A stretch of DNA of 64,000 nt, from contig NZ_JARHTP010000001.1 in assembly GCF_029223485.1 (NCBI RefSeq), positions 186,001 to 250,000 on the forward strand. The letters are read 5' to 3'. The position numbers and the translations under genes are program-made. Shown piece by piece: positions 25,437 through 34,183 of the stretch. This stretch comes from Streptomyces coacervatus. Its GTDB lineage: Bacteria; Actinomycetota; Actinomycetes; Streptomycetales; Streptomycetaceae. The first letter of the stretch is position 1, and each line of letters opens with the position of its first letter. Below the pieces are notes generated by a model. The model had not been told where the DNA came from. It did not search any database and saw only the letters and a program-made list of their open reading frames with translations.

Positions 25437-28400
25437 CAGTACTCGACCTCCTGGCTGCGGCGGCGGACGACCGTCACCTCGTCGCGCTGGTTGCCCGTCG
25501 GGCCGAGGTAGTTGAAGGCCCACGACAACTGGGCGTATCCGCCGATGAGATGGGACGGCTTGAGGATCAGCCGGGTGAGCGAGTTGTGGATGCCGCCGCG
25601 CCTGCCGGTCGTCTCCGCCTTCGGGACGTTCACCGTGCGCTCCTGCCCGTGGTGCATATAGACCGTGCCGACCGGCATGCGGTGCGAGACGACCGCCCGG
25701 GCGGTGACCACACCGTTGCGGTTGACCGCCTCGATCCAGTCGTCGTCCCGGACGCCGATCGCCTCGGCGTCCTGCGGGGACATCCAGATGTTCTGGCCGC
25801 CGCGGGAGAGGGCGAGCATGAACAGGTTGTCCTGGTACTCGGAGTGGATGGACCACTTGTTGTGCGGGGTGAGGTAACGGACCGTCACCTCCCGTTGCCC
25901 GTCCGGGCCGAGGACCGGCTCGCCGAACAGCTTGTTCATGTCGAGCGGCGGCCGGTAGACGGGGAGCGCCTCGCCCAGCTCGTGGATCCAGTCGTGGTCG
26001 AGGAAGAAGTGCTGGCGTCCGGTGAGGGTGTGCCAGGGCTTGAGGTGCTCGGTGTTGAGGGTGAAGGCGGTGTAGCGGCGGCCGCCGGACTCGCTGCCCG
26101 ACCACTCCGGTGACGTGATCACCGGCACGGGGGCGGCCTGCGTGTCGGCGTAGGTGATCCGCTTGCCCTCGTGCTCGGCGGCCAGGTGCGCCATCTCCTG
26201 CCCGGTGCGTTCCTCCAGGGTGCGGAAACCCTGTGTGGCGAGGCGCCCGTTGGTGGTGCCGGACAGGGCGAGGATGGTGTTCGCGGCCTTCACCGCCGTG
26301 TCGAGGGAGGGGCGGCCCTGGTATCCGGTGCCGTTCAACTCCCGCAGCCGCTCGACCTCCTCGTCCGGCTTGAGCAAGATCCCCTTGGCGGGCAGGCCGA
26401 GTTCCTCCACAAGCGGCCCAAGTGCCGTGAATTTCCTGCCGATTGCGGTGTAGTCGCGTTCCACGACGGTCAGGTTCGGCAGGGTCCTGCCGGGCACCGG
26501 ATCGCACTCTCCGCGTTTCCAGTCCTGTACGACCCCGCCGGGCTGGGCGATCTCGCCGGGAGTGTCGTGCTGGAGCGGGGTCGCCACCAGGTCCTTGCGC
26601 ACCCCCAGATGATCGACGGCCAGCTCGCTCAGTCGTTCCGCGAGCGCCTTGAAGGTGTCGAAGTCGGTGCGCGCCTGCCACGGCGGGTCCACGGCCGGGG
26701 TGAAGGAGTGCACGTAGGGGTGCATGTCGGTGGACGACAGGTCGTGCTTCTCGTACCAGGTCGCGGCGGGCAGCACGACGTCCGACAGCAGCGTGGACGA
26801 GGTCTGCCGGAAGTCCAGGGACAGCAGCAGGTCGAGCTTGCCCTCGGGCGCCTCGTCCCGCCAGATCACATCGCGCGGCCGCTCGCCGGGGCCGGCCTCC
26901 TGGGCGCTGAGCGACGAGTGCGTGCCCAGCAGATGCTTCGTGAAGTACTCGGCGCCCTTGGCCGACGAGCCGAGCAGGTTGGCCCGCCACAGGGTCAGCA
27001 CACGAGGCCAGTTCTCCGGGGCGTCCGGGTCCTCGCAGGCGAACTTCAGCGTCCCGGCGCGCAGTTCGGCCACCGCCTTGGCCACCGGGTCGCCGAAGAC
27101 CTCGCCCAGCTCCAGCGGACTGCGGTCGAAGGTCGGATACGACGGCATCCACCCCGAACGCGCCGACAGCGCAAGGCAGTCCGCGCCCGTCATCCCCTCG
27201 AACCGGCCCTCGCCGAGCGGCGACGCCAGCACCTCGGCCGTGAACCGGTCGTAGCGCCACTGGTCGGTGTTCAGGAACCAGTACGCGGTCCCGATCATCT
27301 GGCGCGGCGGCCGCGACCAGTCCGACCCGGCCGCCAGCGTCGCCCACCCCGTCACCGGGCGGCACTTCTCCTGGCCGACGTAGTGCGCCCAGCCGCCGCC
27401 GTTGCGGCCCTGGCAGCCGGTCAGCTGGAGCAGGGCGAGGAAGGCGCGGTAGATCGTCTCGGAGTGGAACCAGTGGTTGGTGCCGGCGCCCATGAGGATC
27501 ATGCAGCGGCCCTTGGAGCGTTCGGCCGTCCGCGCGAACTCCCTGGCAATCTTTATGCACTTGGCCGCCGGTACGGACGTGTGCACCTGCTGCCAGGCGG
27601 GGGTGCCTGGCGCCTCCGCGTCCTCGTAGGAGGCGGGCCAGCTGCCCGGGAGGCCGGTGCGGTGGACGCCGTACTGGGCGAGGAGCAGGTCGTGGACCGT
27701 CGTCACCAGGGGGCCGCCCTTGCCGCCCAGCCGGGTTGCCGGAACACCGCGCCGTACGACGTCGCCGCGTCCCTGGCCGTGCTCGCCGCCCTCGGTGTCG
27801 AAGCGGGGGAGCAGCACCTCGACGCTTCCGGACGCCTCATGGCCGTAGAGGGTCAACTGCGGTTCCAGTAGCCCGAGTTCGAGGTTCCAGCGCCCCTTGC
27901 CCGACTCCGTCCAGCGGAAGCCCAGGGACCCGTTCGGGACGACCGCGCGGCCGCTTGCCGCGTCCAGCACGACCGTCTTCCACTCGGCGCCCTCGCCGCG
28001 CTGCCCGAGGTCGGTGGCGCGCAGGAACTTGGCGGGGACGTGGCCGCCGTCCTTCTCGGCCAGCGTGACCAGAAAGGGCAGGTCCGTGAACTGCCGTACG
28101 TAGTCGGCGAAGAAAGGGGTCTCGCGGTCGACGAAGAACTCCTTGAGGATCACATGCCCCATCGCGAGCGCCAGCGCGCCGTCCGTGCCCGGGTGCGGGT
28201 GCAGCCATTCGTCCGCGAACTTGGCGTTGTCCGCATAGTCCGGCGCCACCACCACGACCTTCTGGCCGCGGTAGCGGGCCTCCGCCATCCAGTGGGCGTC
28301 GGGGGTGCGGGTGACCGGGACGTTCGAGCCCCACATCATCAGATAGGCCGCGTCCCACCAGTCGCCCGACTCCGGTACGTCGGTCTGGTCGCCGAAGACC

Positions 28401-29119
28401 TGCGGGGAGGCCACGGGCAGGTCGGCGTACCAGTCGTAGAAGGAGAGCATCGGGGCGCCGATGAGCGAGTGGAAACGGGCCCCCGCGGCGTGCGACACCA
28501 TCGACATCGCCGGGATGGGGGAGAACCCGGCGATGCGGTCGGGGCCGTACGTCTTGATGGTGTGGACGTGCGCGGCGGCGACGAGCTCGACCGCCTCGTC
28601 CCAACTCGCCCGCACCAGACCGCCCTTGCCGCGGGCCCGCTGGTAACGGCGGCGGCGCTCGGGGTCGTTCTGGATGTCGGCCCACGCCAGCACGGGGTCT
28701 TGCAGACGCTGTTTCGCCTCCCGGTACAGCTCCAGCAGGACGCCCCTGATGTACGGGTGGCGCACGCGGGTCGGCGAGTACGTGTACCAGGAGAAGGCGG
28801 CGCCGCGCGGGCAGCCGCGGGGTTCGTACTCGGGGCGGTCGGGACCGACGCTCGGATAGTCCGTCTGCTGCGTCTCCCAGGTGATGATGCCGTCCTTGAC
28901 GTACACCTTCCAGCGGCACGAGCCCGTGCAGTTCACGCCGTGCGTGGAGTTCACGACCTTGTCGTGGCTCCATCGGTCCCGATAGAAGGCGTCCGCCTCG
29001 CGTCCGCCGGTCAGAGCGATGCTGTGCAGGTCGGGGGCGGGTGTGCCGGGGCGGAAAAACCGTCCGGCGCGCAGCAGGGCCGCTCCCGGCTCGGTGGGCG
29101 GTATTCGCGTGTCGGCCAC
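25436..29119 (-). CDS. narG: Respiratory nitrate reductase alpha subunit NarG
   Basis: 1227 residues, full NarG length. The N-terminal FS0 site has His60, Cys64, Cys68 and Cys103 (STHGVNCTGSC ... RGCPRG). The Mo-coordinating Asp is about residue 233 in SFYDWYADLP. It reduces nitrate to nitrite with menaquinol electrons on the cytoplasmic side. The GTG start at 29119 follows GGGAGCGAGGCAC. The leader carries a long inverted repeat that includes this ribosome-binding site, and a palindrome lies further upstream. No narK transporter is adjacent. The gene order G-H-J-I is canonical; from memory S. coelicolor has three such operons. Confidence 0.96.
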   Translation of the reverse strand: MADTRIPPTEPGAALLRAGRFFRPGTPAPDLHSIALTGGREADAFYRDRWSHDKVVNSTHGVNCTGSCRWKVYVKDGIITWETQQTDYPSVGPDRPEYEPRGCPRGAAFSWYTYSPTRVRHPYIRGVLLELYREAKQRLQDPVLAWADIQNDPERRRRYQRARGKGGLVRASWDEAVELVAAAHVHTIKTYGPDRIAGFSPIPAMSMVSHAAGARFHSLIGAPMLSFYDWYADLPVASPQVFGDQTDVPESGDWWDAAYLMMWGSNVPVTRTPDAHWMAEARYRGQKVVVVAPDYADNAKFADEWLHPHPGTDGALALAMGHVILKEFFVDRETPFFADYVRQFTDLPFLVTLAEKDGGHVPAKFLRATDLGQRGEGAEWKTVVLDAASGRAVVPNGSLGFRWTESGKGRWNLELGLLEPQLTLYGHEASGSVEVLLPRFDTEGGEHGQGRGDVVRRGVPATRLGGKGGPLVTTVHDLLLAQYGVHRTGLPGSWPASYEDAEAPGTPAWQQVHTSVPAAKCIKIAREFARTAERSKGRCMILMGAGTNHWFHSETIYRAFLALLQLTGCQGRNGGGWAHYVGQEKCRPVTGWATLAAGSDWSRPPRQMIGTAYWFLNTDQWRYDRFTAEVLASPLGEGRFEGMTGADCLALSARSGWMPSYPTFDRSPLELGEVFGDPVAKAVAELRAGTLKFACEDPDAPENWPRVLTLWRANLLGSSAKGAEYFTKHLLGTHSSLSAQEAGPGERPRDVIWRDEAPEGKLDLLLSLDFRQTSSTLLSDVVLPAATWYEKHDLSSTDMHPYVHSFTPAVDPPWQARTDFDTFKALAERLSELAVDHLGVRKDLVATPLQHDTPGEIAQPGGVVQDWKRGECDPVPGRTLPNLTVVERDYTAIGRKFTALGPLVEELGLPAKGILLKPDEEVERLRELNGTGYQGRPSLDTAVKAANTILALSGTTNGRLATQGFRTLEERTGQEMAHLAAEHEGKRITYADTQAAPVPVITSPEWSGSESGGRRYTAFTLNTEHLKPWHTLTGRQHFFLDHDWIHELGEALPVYRPPLDMNKLFGEPVLGPDGQREVTVRYLTPHNKWSIHSEYQDNLFMLALSRGGQNIWMSPQDAEAIGVRDDDWIEAVNRNGVVTARAVVSHRMPVGTVYMHHGQERTVNVPKAETTGRRGGIHNSLTRLILKPSHLIGGYAQLSWAFNYLGPTGNQRDEVTVVRRRSQEVEY

Positions 29120-29125
29120 GTGCCT

Positions 29126-29175
29126 CGCTCCCTTGCTCGCCCTGTGCTTCGACGCTAGGGGCGGGCAAGGGAGCG
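29126..29175 (-). promoter_or_regulatory. 17-bp inverted repeat in narG leader covering the ribosome-binding site
   Basis: The arms are 29126-29142 (CGCTCCCTTGCTCGCCC) and 29159-29175 (GGGCGGGCAAGGGAGCG), with one mismatch and a 16-bp spacer. In the narG mRNA the second arm reads GGGCGAGCAAGGGAGCG and ends 6 nt before the GTG, so the hairpin would bury the Shine-Dalgarno purines. It could be a translational switch, or a DNA operator. Confidence 0.55.
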
Positions 29176-29186
29176 CACCTGTTCAG

Positions 29187-29202
29187 GCACCCGTACGGGT
29201 GC
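29187..29202. promoter_or_regulatory. 16-bp perfect palindrome GCACCCGTACGGGTGC upstream of narG
   Basis: It is a perfect palindrome between the methyltransferase stop (29215) and narG, 68-83 bp upstream of the narG start. It could be an operator of the nar operon or a short terminator stem for the upstream gene. Confidence 0.45.
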
Positions 29203-29214
29203 ACGGGGAAGGCG

Positions 29215-30027
29215 TCAGGGCTTGCGGGCGACTCCCGCGTACACAGGCACGATGCCCTCCGCCTGAGCCGCCACGTCCTCGGCCTCCGGGCGCCACCCGG
29301 TCACCGGGATCACACCGGGGCCGAGCAGCTCCAGACCCTCGAAGAAGCGCTGGAACTCGGTGATCGGGCGGGGGTAGAAGGGGGTGCCGCCGGCCCGGAA
29401 GGCGCCGGCCGCCTTGGCGATGGCCTCCGGGTTCAGGTCGGGGGTGACCTGCGAAAGGATCAGGTAGCTGCCCGGGGCGAGGGCTGCGACGTACTGCTGC
29501 AGCAGGCCGTGGACGTCGTCGCCGTCGGTCTCGTCGCCCAGGTAGTGGGTCAGCGCCACCAGTGACAGCGCGACCGGTTGCGCGAGGTCCAGGGACTCGG
29601 CGGCCCGCGCGAGCAGGGTGTCGATGTCCCGCACGTCCGCGTGGACGTAGTCCGTGCTGCCTTCGGCGGTGCCGCGCAGCAGCGCTTCGGCGTGGCGGAG
29701 CACGATCGGGTCGTTGTCCGCGTACACCACCTTGGACTCCGGCGCGGTTTCCTGCGCCACCTGGTGCAGATTGGGCTCGGTGGGGATGCCGGTGCCGATG
29801 TCCAGGAACTGGCGTATCCCGGCCTCGGCAGCCGTGCGGACGGCCCGGTGCATGAACCGGCGGTTGGCGCGCGCCCCGCGTACCACCGTGCCGTCCACGG
29901 CCAGGATCCTGCGGGCCAGCTCCTCGTCCACCGGGTAGTTGTCCTTGCCGCCCAGCCACCAGTCGTACACACGGGCCGGGTGCGGCCGGCTGGTGTCGAT
30001 CTGCGGTGCGGCATCGGATCCGGTCAT
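29215..30027 (-). CDS. DUF574-type SAM-dependent methyltransferase
   Basis: 270 residues of the actinobacterial DUF574/Methyltransf_19 family: RPHPARVYDWWLGGKDNYPVD near the N-terminus, SAM-binding FLDIGTGIPT, VVYADNDPIVL and DVRD, and C-terminal GTPFYPRPITEFQRFF. The substrate is unknown. These genes often sit beside XRE/DUF397 genes in Streptomyces, as here (40 bp downstream of an XRE gene on the same strand). The Met at 30027 (MTGSDAAPQIDTSRPHPARVYD) fits the family start. Confidence 0.88.
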   Translation of the reverse strand: MTGSDAAPQIDTSRPHPARVYDWWLGGKDNYPVDEELARRILAVDGTVVRGARANRRFMHRAVRTAAEAGIRQFLDIGTGIPTEPNLHQVAQETAPESKVVYADNDPIVLRHAEALLRGTAEGSTDYVHADVRDIDTLLARAAESLDLAQPVALSLVALTHYLGDETDGDDVHGLLQQYVAALAPGSYLILSQVTPDLNPEAIAKAAGAFRAGGTPFYPRPITEFQRFFEGLELLGPGVIPVTGWRPEAEDVAAQAEGIVPVYAGVARKP

Positions 30028-30067
30028 GCGGTGTCTTCTCCTCGGAGTGGGAAAGGTGCTGCGTGAC

Positions 30068-30931
30068 TCAGAACTCCTCGCGGAACTCCCGCAGGATCTT
30101 CTTCGTGCGCTGGGCCGACGCGGCACCGGCCGTCATATGGTCGAGGACCTCCAGATGCGCGGAGACCTCCTTGCGCGAGTCGAGATACAGGGCCCCGGTC
30201 AGGTACTCGGTGAACACCATGTCGGGCAGCTCGGGCTCGCCGAAGCGGAACAGTGTGAAGGGCGCGTACGTCCCCGGGTGCGGGCCGTTCTTGAACTCGG
30301 CGATCTGCAGCGTGACCCGGTCCCGTTCGGCGAACTCCAGCAGCTTGTCCAGCTGGTCGCGCATCACCTCGCCGCGGATGCTCACCGGGCGCCGCAGAAC
30401 CGTTTCGTCCATGATCACCCACAGATGGGGCGGGTCCGGGCGGTCCAGCAGCCGCTGCCGGGCCATCCGCAGGGACACATGCCGTTCGATGGTCTCGGGT
30501 CCGGTCTGCCCGACTGTGCCCGCCTCCATCACCGCATGTGCGTACTCCTCGGTCTGCAGCAGCCCGGGCACGAAGTGCGGCTCGTAGGAGCGGATGATGG
30601 TGGCGGCGCCCTCCAGGCTCACATACAGGCTGAACCAGTCCGGCAGCACGTCGTGGAACCGCTGCCACCAGCCCGGCCGGTTCGCCTCCTCGGCCAGCGC
30701 GACGAACGCCGCCGCCTCGTCGTCCGGGACGCCGTACGTCTCCAGCAGCACCTGGACGTACGGGATCTTCAGGGCGACCTCGGCCATCTCCATCCGCCGT
30801 ACGGTCGCGGGGGCCACCCGCAGGACGCGCGCCGCCTCCTCGCGCTTCAGCCGGGCAGCCTCCCGCAGCTCCTGCAGGCGCCTGCCCAGCACCACCTGGC
30901 CCACAGTGGGCGCGGGACGCCGCTCACTCAC
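30068..30931 (-). CDS. XRE-family regulator with DUF5753 domain
   Basis: 287 residues. The N-terminal HTH is LGRRLQELREAARLKREEAARVLRVAPATVRRMEMAE. It is followed by a DUF5753 sensor-like domain (FVPGLLQTEEYAHAV, LWVIMDETVLRRPV, FTLFRFGEPELPDMVFTEYLTGALYLD). Streptomyces has many such XRE proteins, usually paired with a small DUF397 gene; none is present here, and the partner is instead the DUF574 methyltransferase. The GTG start begins SERRPAPTVGQVVLG. Confidence 0.9.
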   Translation of the reverse strand: MSERRPAPTVGQVVLGRRLQELREAARLKREEAARVLRVAPATVRRMEMAEVALKIPYVQVLLETYGVPDDEAAAFVALAEEANRPGWWQRFHDVLPDWFSLYVSLEGAATIIRSYEPHFVPGLLQTEEYAHAVMEAGTVGQTGPETIERHVSLRMARQRLLDRPDPPHLWVIMDETVLRRPVSIRGEVMRDQLDKLLEFAERDRVTLQIAEFKNGPHPGTYAPFTLFRFGEPELPDMVFTEYLTGALYLDSRKEVSAHLEVLDHMTAGAASAQRTKKILREFREEF

Positions 30932-31032
30932 GCCACGCCTCCCCTACGCGCCGAAGTAATGCGCGAAGCAGTGTTTCATGTTCCGCCGACAGTCTCACGG
31001 GATCGGCGGTGAGGCGCTCGCCACGCGGGCCG

Positions 31033-31875
31033 TCAGGGCGTCAGCGACTGAAGGTACTTGACCGTCGCCGGGTCGGCCGGGAGAAGCGTCTCGATGGCCA
31101 GCTCGGCGACCGTCACATCCATGGGAGTGTTGAAGGTGGAGATGGAGGAGATGAAGGACAGTGTCCGGCCCTCGTGCTCGATCTGCATCGGCAGCGCGAA
31201 ATAGGGGACCGGTTCGGCCGGTTCGCCGCTGTGCTCCGGCTTCTGCTCCCGCTCCGGCACCGGGTAGGCCGCGACCTCCGCGTGCAGCGCCCGCAGTGGT
31301 GCCGAGCGGTGCAGGGCGATCTCCCGCTCCATCTGTGCCAGCAGATGCCCGCGCCACTCGCGCAGGTTGCGGATGCGGGGCGCGAGACCGTCCGGGTGCA
31401 GCGTCAACCGCATGGCGTTCAGCGGGGGTTGGAGCAGGGACTCCGAGACGCCCTCCATGAGCATCATGACGCCCCGGTTGGCCGCGACCACGTTGTACAC
31501 CGAGTCCACCACCAGCGCCGGGTAGGGCTCGTAGCACTGGATGAGGCGCTCCATGCCCTGGCGCAGGGCGTCCAGCGCGGGGGAGTCCAGCGGGGTCTCC
31601 GGGTAGTGCGGGGCGTAACCGGCCGCCAGCAGCAGGGCGTTGCGCTCGCGCACCGGGACATCCAGATGCTCGGCCAGCCGCAGCACCATCTCCTCGCTCG
31701 GCCGCGAACGGCCCGTCTCGATGAAGCTGATGTGCCGCGCCGATGAGTCCGCCCGCAGCGCCAGCTCCAGCTGGCTCACCCGGCGGCGCTCCCGCCAGGA
31801 CCGCAGCAGGGGGCCGACGCCTTTGTCGTTGGGGGCGGTGGCCGAGGCGCTGGTTCCCGTCGCGACAATGGTCAT
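31033..31875 (-). CDS. XRE/MmyB-type transcriptional regulator
   Basis: 280 residues. HTH: LLRSWRERRRVSQLELALRADSSARHISFIETGRSRPS. It is followed by the MmyB-like ligand-binding (PAS-like) domain: LDALRQGMERLIQCYEPYPALVVDSVYNVVAANRG and later IEHEGRTLSFISSISTFNTPMDVTVAELAIETLLPAD. MmyB-type regulators control neighbouring metabolic genes. It is divergent from the ADP-ribosylglycohydrolase gene with only 30 bp between starts, so both promoters overlap the coding starts. Confidence 0.88.
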   Translation of the reverse strand: MTIVATGTSASATAPNDKGVGPLLRSWRERRRVSQLELALRADSSARHISFIETGRSRPSEEMVLRLAEHLDVPVRERNALLLAAGYAPHYPETPLDSPALDALRQGMERLIQCYEPYPALVVDSVYNVVAANRGVMMLMEGVSESLLQPPLNAMRLTLHPDGLAPRIRNLREWRGHLLAQMEREIALHRSAPLRALHAEVAAYPVPEREQKPEHSGEPAEPVPYFALPMQIEHEGRTLSFISSISTFNTPMDVTVAELAIETLLPADPATVKYLQSLTP

Positions 31876-31905
31876 ACGTACGACCGTAGTCGAGGAGCGC
31901 AGATC

Positions 31906-32979
31906 ATGACCTGGCGGCAGAAGAACCCGACCTTGGAGACCGCCGCGGTGTACCGGGCCAGAGTGCGGGGCTGTCTGCTGGGCGGCGCGGTCGGGGACGC
32001 CCTCGGCTACCCGATCGAGTTTCTGTCCCTGGACCGCATCCGCACGGTCCACGGCGAACGCGGGGTGACCGGATTCGTGCCCGGTGCGTACGGCGCGATG
32101 GGCCTGATCAGCGACGACACGCAGATGACGCTGTTCACCGTCGAGGCCCTGATCGAGGCGCACGCCCGGGAGCGGATCAGGGGGATCGGCGGCGCCTGGG
32201 CGCAGATGCTGCGCGAGGCGTACGAGCGCTGGCTGGAGACCCAGTCGAAGCCGGGTCCGGAGCAGGACGCCCCCAGGGGCGGTCTGATCAGCGAGCCCTG
32301 GCTGTACGCCCGCCGCGCGCCCGGCAACGCCTGCCTCTCCGGGGTCGCCCAGAAGTACCACCCCGACCCGATGCTCAAGCTGGACGGCAAGCCGGGGCAG
32401 GTCAACCCCGACTCCAAGGGCTGCGGCACGGTGATGCGCTCGGCCCCCTTCGGCCTGATCAACACCCCCGGCGGGGCCTTCGAGATGGCCGCCCGCGGCG
32501 CCCAGATCACCCACGGCCACCCCACCGGCTACTACGCGGCGGGCGCCCTGGCCGCGATCGTGGCGTACGTCGTCGAGGGGGACTCCCTGGAGGGCGCGGT
32601 GGTGCGCACGCTCCGGCTGCTGGCCCGTCACCCCGGCCACGAGGAGACGACGGCCGCCCTGGAAGGGGCCCTCGACCTGGCCGCGCAGGGACGGCCGACG
32701 GCCGGGAACGTCGAGAACCTCGGCGCCGGCTGGGTCGCCGAGCAGGCCCTCGCCATCGGCGTCTACTGCGCCCTCGCCGAGCCCGACGTCGAGGCCGCCC
32801 TGCTGCTCTCCGTGAACCACTCCGGCGACAGCGACTCCACCGGTTCCATCTGCGGCAACCTCGTCGGCGCGGTACACGGAGACGTCGGCCTGCCGCACGA
32901 GTGGGTCGAGCAGGTCGAGGGCCGGGCCAGGATCGCCGCCATCGCGGACGACCTGGCGGCGGAGCGCCTGCATCAGTGA
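31906..32979 (+). CDS. ADP-ribosylglycohydrolase family protein (DraG-like)
   Basis: 357 residues: GCLLGGAVGDALGYPIEF, the metal-binding ISDDTQMTLFTVEAL, CGTVMRSAPFG and the C-terminal NHSGDSDSTGSICGNLVGAV. These are the two conserved Asp clusters that bind the Mg2+ pair in DraG/ARH enzymes. It should remove ADP-ribose from proteins or small molecules. Target proteins are not visible. ATG 31906 begins TWRQKNPTLETAAVYRARVRG. Confidence 0.92.
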   Translation: MTWRQKNPTLETAAVYRARVRGCLLGGAVGDALGYPIEFLSLDRIRTVHGERGVTGFVPGAYGAMGLISDDTQMTLFTVEALIEAHARERIRGIGGAWAQMLREAYERWLETQSKPGPEQDAPRGGLISEPWLYARRAPGNACLSGVAQKYHPDPMLKLDGKPGQVNPDSKGCGTVMRSAPFGLINTPGGAFEMAARGAQITHGHPTGYYAAGALAAIVAYVVEGDSLEGAVVRTLRLLARHPGHEETTAALEGALDLAAQGRPTAGNVENLGAGWVAEQALAIGVYCALAEPDVEAALLLSVNHSGDSDSTGSICGNLVGAVHGDVGLPHEWVEQVEGRARIAAIADDLAAERLHQ

Positions 32980-33095
32980 CTCCGAGGGGTCCCGAGGTGT
33001 CCCCGGCCGGACCCCGGGAACCCTTGTGACCAGGACCGCAGTCATCTGCTGTGGCACGCTGAAGAAGCACCCCGTGCCGAGGAAGGAGCGAGGCC

Positions 33096-33401
33096 ATGCC
33101 CGTGGAACCGTTGTCGCAGAAGGAGATCGAGGACCGGCTCGCCGAGTTGCCGGGGTGGTCGGCCGAAGACGACCGGCTCACCCGCTCCTACCGGCTCGGC
33201 TCGCACTTCGCGGCCACCGCGATGGTCATCCACATCGCCCAGGTCCAGGACGAGCTCGACCACCACTCCGACCTCACCCTCGGCTACAACACGGTCTCGC
33301 TGTCCGTGAACACGCACAGCGTGGGCGGAGCCGTCACCGAGCTGGACTTCGAGCTCGCGCGCAAGGTCGAGGATCTGGCACCGGGACACGGGGCACACTG
33401 A
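33096..33401 (+). CDS. Pterin-4a-carbinolamine dehydratase family protein
   Basis: 101 residues: EIEDRLAELPGWSAEDDRLTRSYRLGSHFAATAMVIHIAQVQDELDHHSDLTLGYNTVSLSVNTHSVGG. The EL.GW start and the [DE]xxxHHxD active-site histidines are present (ELDHHSD). The enzyme dehydrates 4a-hydroxytetrahydrobiopterin; in bacteria without aromatic hydroxylases the role is often unclear. It is followed 5 bp later by a methyltransferase gene, probably co-transcribed. Confidence 0.85.
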   Translation: MPVEPLSQKEIEDRLAELPGWSAEDDRLTRSYRLGSHFAATAMVIHIAQVQDELDHHSDLTLGYNTVSLSVNTHSVGGAVTELDFELARKVEDLAPGHGAH

Positions 33402-33406
33402 TCCGT

Positions 33407-34183
33407 GTGCTCGACTACGACAAGGAAGCCGCTGCGTACGACACCACCCGCGGCGGCGAACCGAGGGCCGAGGCAGCCGCGGACGCCGTACTGGGCCTGA
33501 TCCCCGCAGCCACCGGCCGGCTCCTCGACGTCGGCTGCGGCACCGGCATCGTCACCCGGCGCCTCGTGGCCGCGCGGCCCGCCACCCGGGTGACGGGCGC
33601 CGACCTGACGTACGGCATGGCCCGGATGGCCGCCGGGCGCCTGCCCGGCTCGGTCCTGCTGGCCGACAGCCGCCGGCTGCCGTTCGCCGACCGGACCTTC
33701 GACGCGGTCACCAGCGTCTGGCTGCTGCACCTCCTGGACGAGCCGGAGGACGTCCGCGCCGTCGTCGCCGAGTGCGCCCGCGTCCTCAGGCCCGGCGGTG
33801 TGTACGTCACCACCGTCGACAAGGCCGCCGCCCACGACGTCGGCAGCGACATCGACGCCGTCCTCGCCGCCCGCCCGCGCCGCCCTGCCCCGGACGCCGC
33901 CCCGCTCGTGGAGTCGTACGCCGCCGCGCACCGTCTGCACCCTGCGGGGCAGGCCCGTTTCCCGGGCCGCGGTCAGGGCCGCAGCCCCCGCCGCACCGCC
34001 GCCGATCTGCGGCGCGGCTGGTTCACCCGACTGCCGCCCGGCGACCCGCTCACCGAACGGTTCGTGTCACGGCTGGCAGCCCTGCCCGACCAGGAACGGC
34101 CGCGCGCAGACCCGGAGTTCAGCCTCCGGGCCTTCAGGAAGCCGGCGGTCGACCAGGCAGTCAGGCAGCCTCCGGGCGGCTGA
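33407..34183 (+). CDS. Class I SAM-dependent methyltransferase
   Basis: 258 residues: LDYDKEAAAYDTTRGGEPRAEAAADAVLGLIP, motif I LLDVGCGTGIVTRRL, GADLTYGMARMAAGRLPG, LADSRRLPFADRTFDAVTSVWLLHLL and LRPGGVYVTTVDK. It is a UbiE-like small-molecule methyltransferase with unknown substrate. I chose GTG 33407 because translation then begins with the family-like LDYDKEAAAYD, 5 bp after the dehydratase stop. Its 3' end overlaps the convergent hypothetical gene by 23 bp. Confidence 0.82.
   Translation: MLDYDKEAAAYDTTRGGEPRAEAAADAVLGLIPAATGRLLDVGCGTGIVTRRLVAARPATRVTGADLTYGMARMAAGRLPGSVLLADSRRLPFADRTFDAVTSVWLLHLLDEPEDVRAVVAECARVLRPGGVYVTTVDKAAAHDVGSDIDAVLAARPRRPAPDAAPLVESYAAAHRLHPAGQARFPGRGQGRSPRRTAADLRRGWFTRLPPGDPLTERFVSRLAALPDQERPRADPEFSLRAFRKPAVDQAVRQPPGG

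Noticed and set aside
23841..27560. Long minus-strand frame of 1239 codons joining narH to upstream narG sequence
   Set aside because: narH begins at 25436 inside it; the upstream part is an out-of-frame reading of narG, which has its own intact frame.
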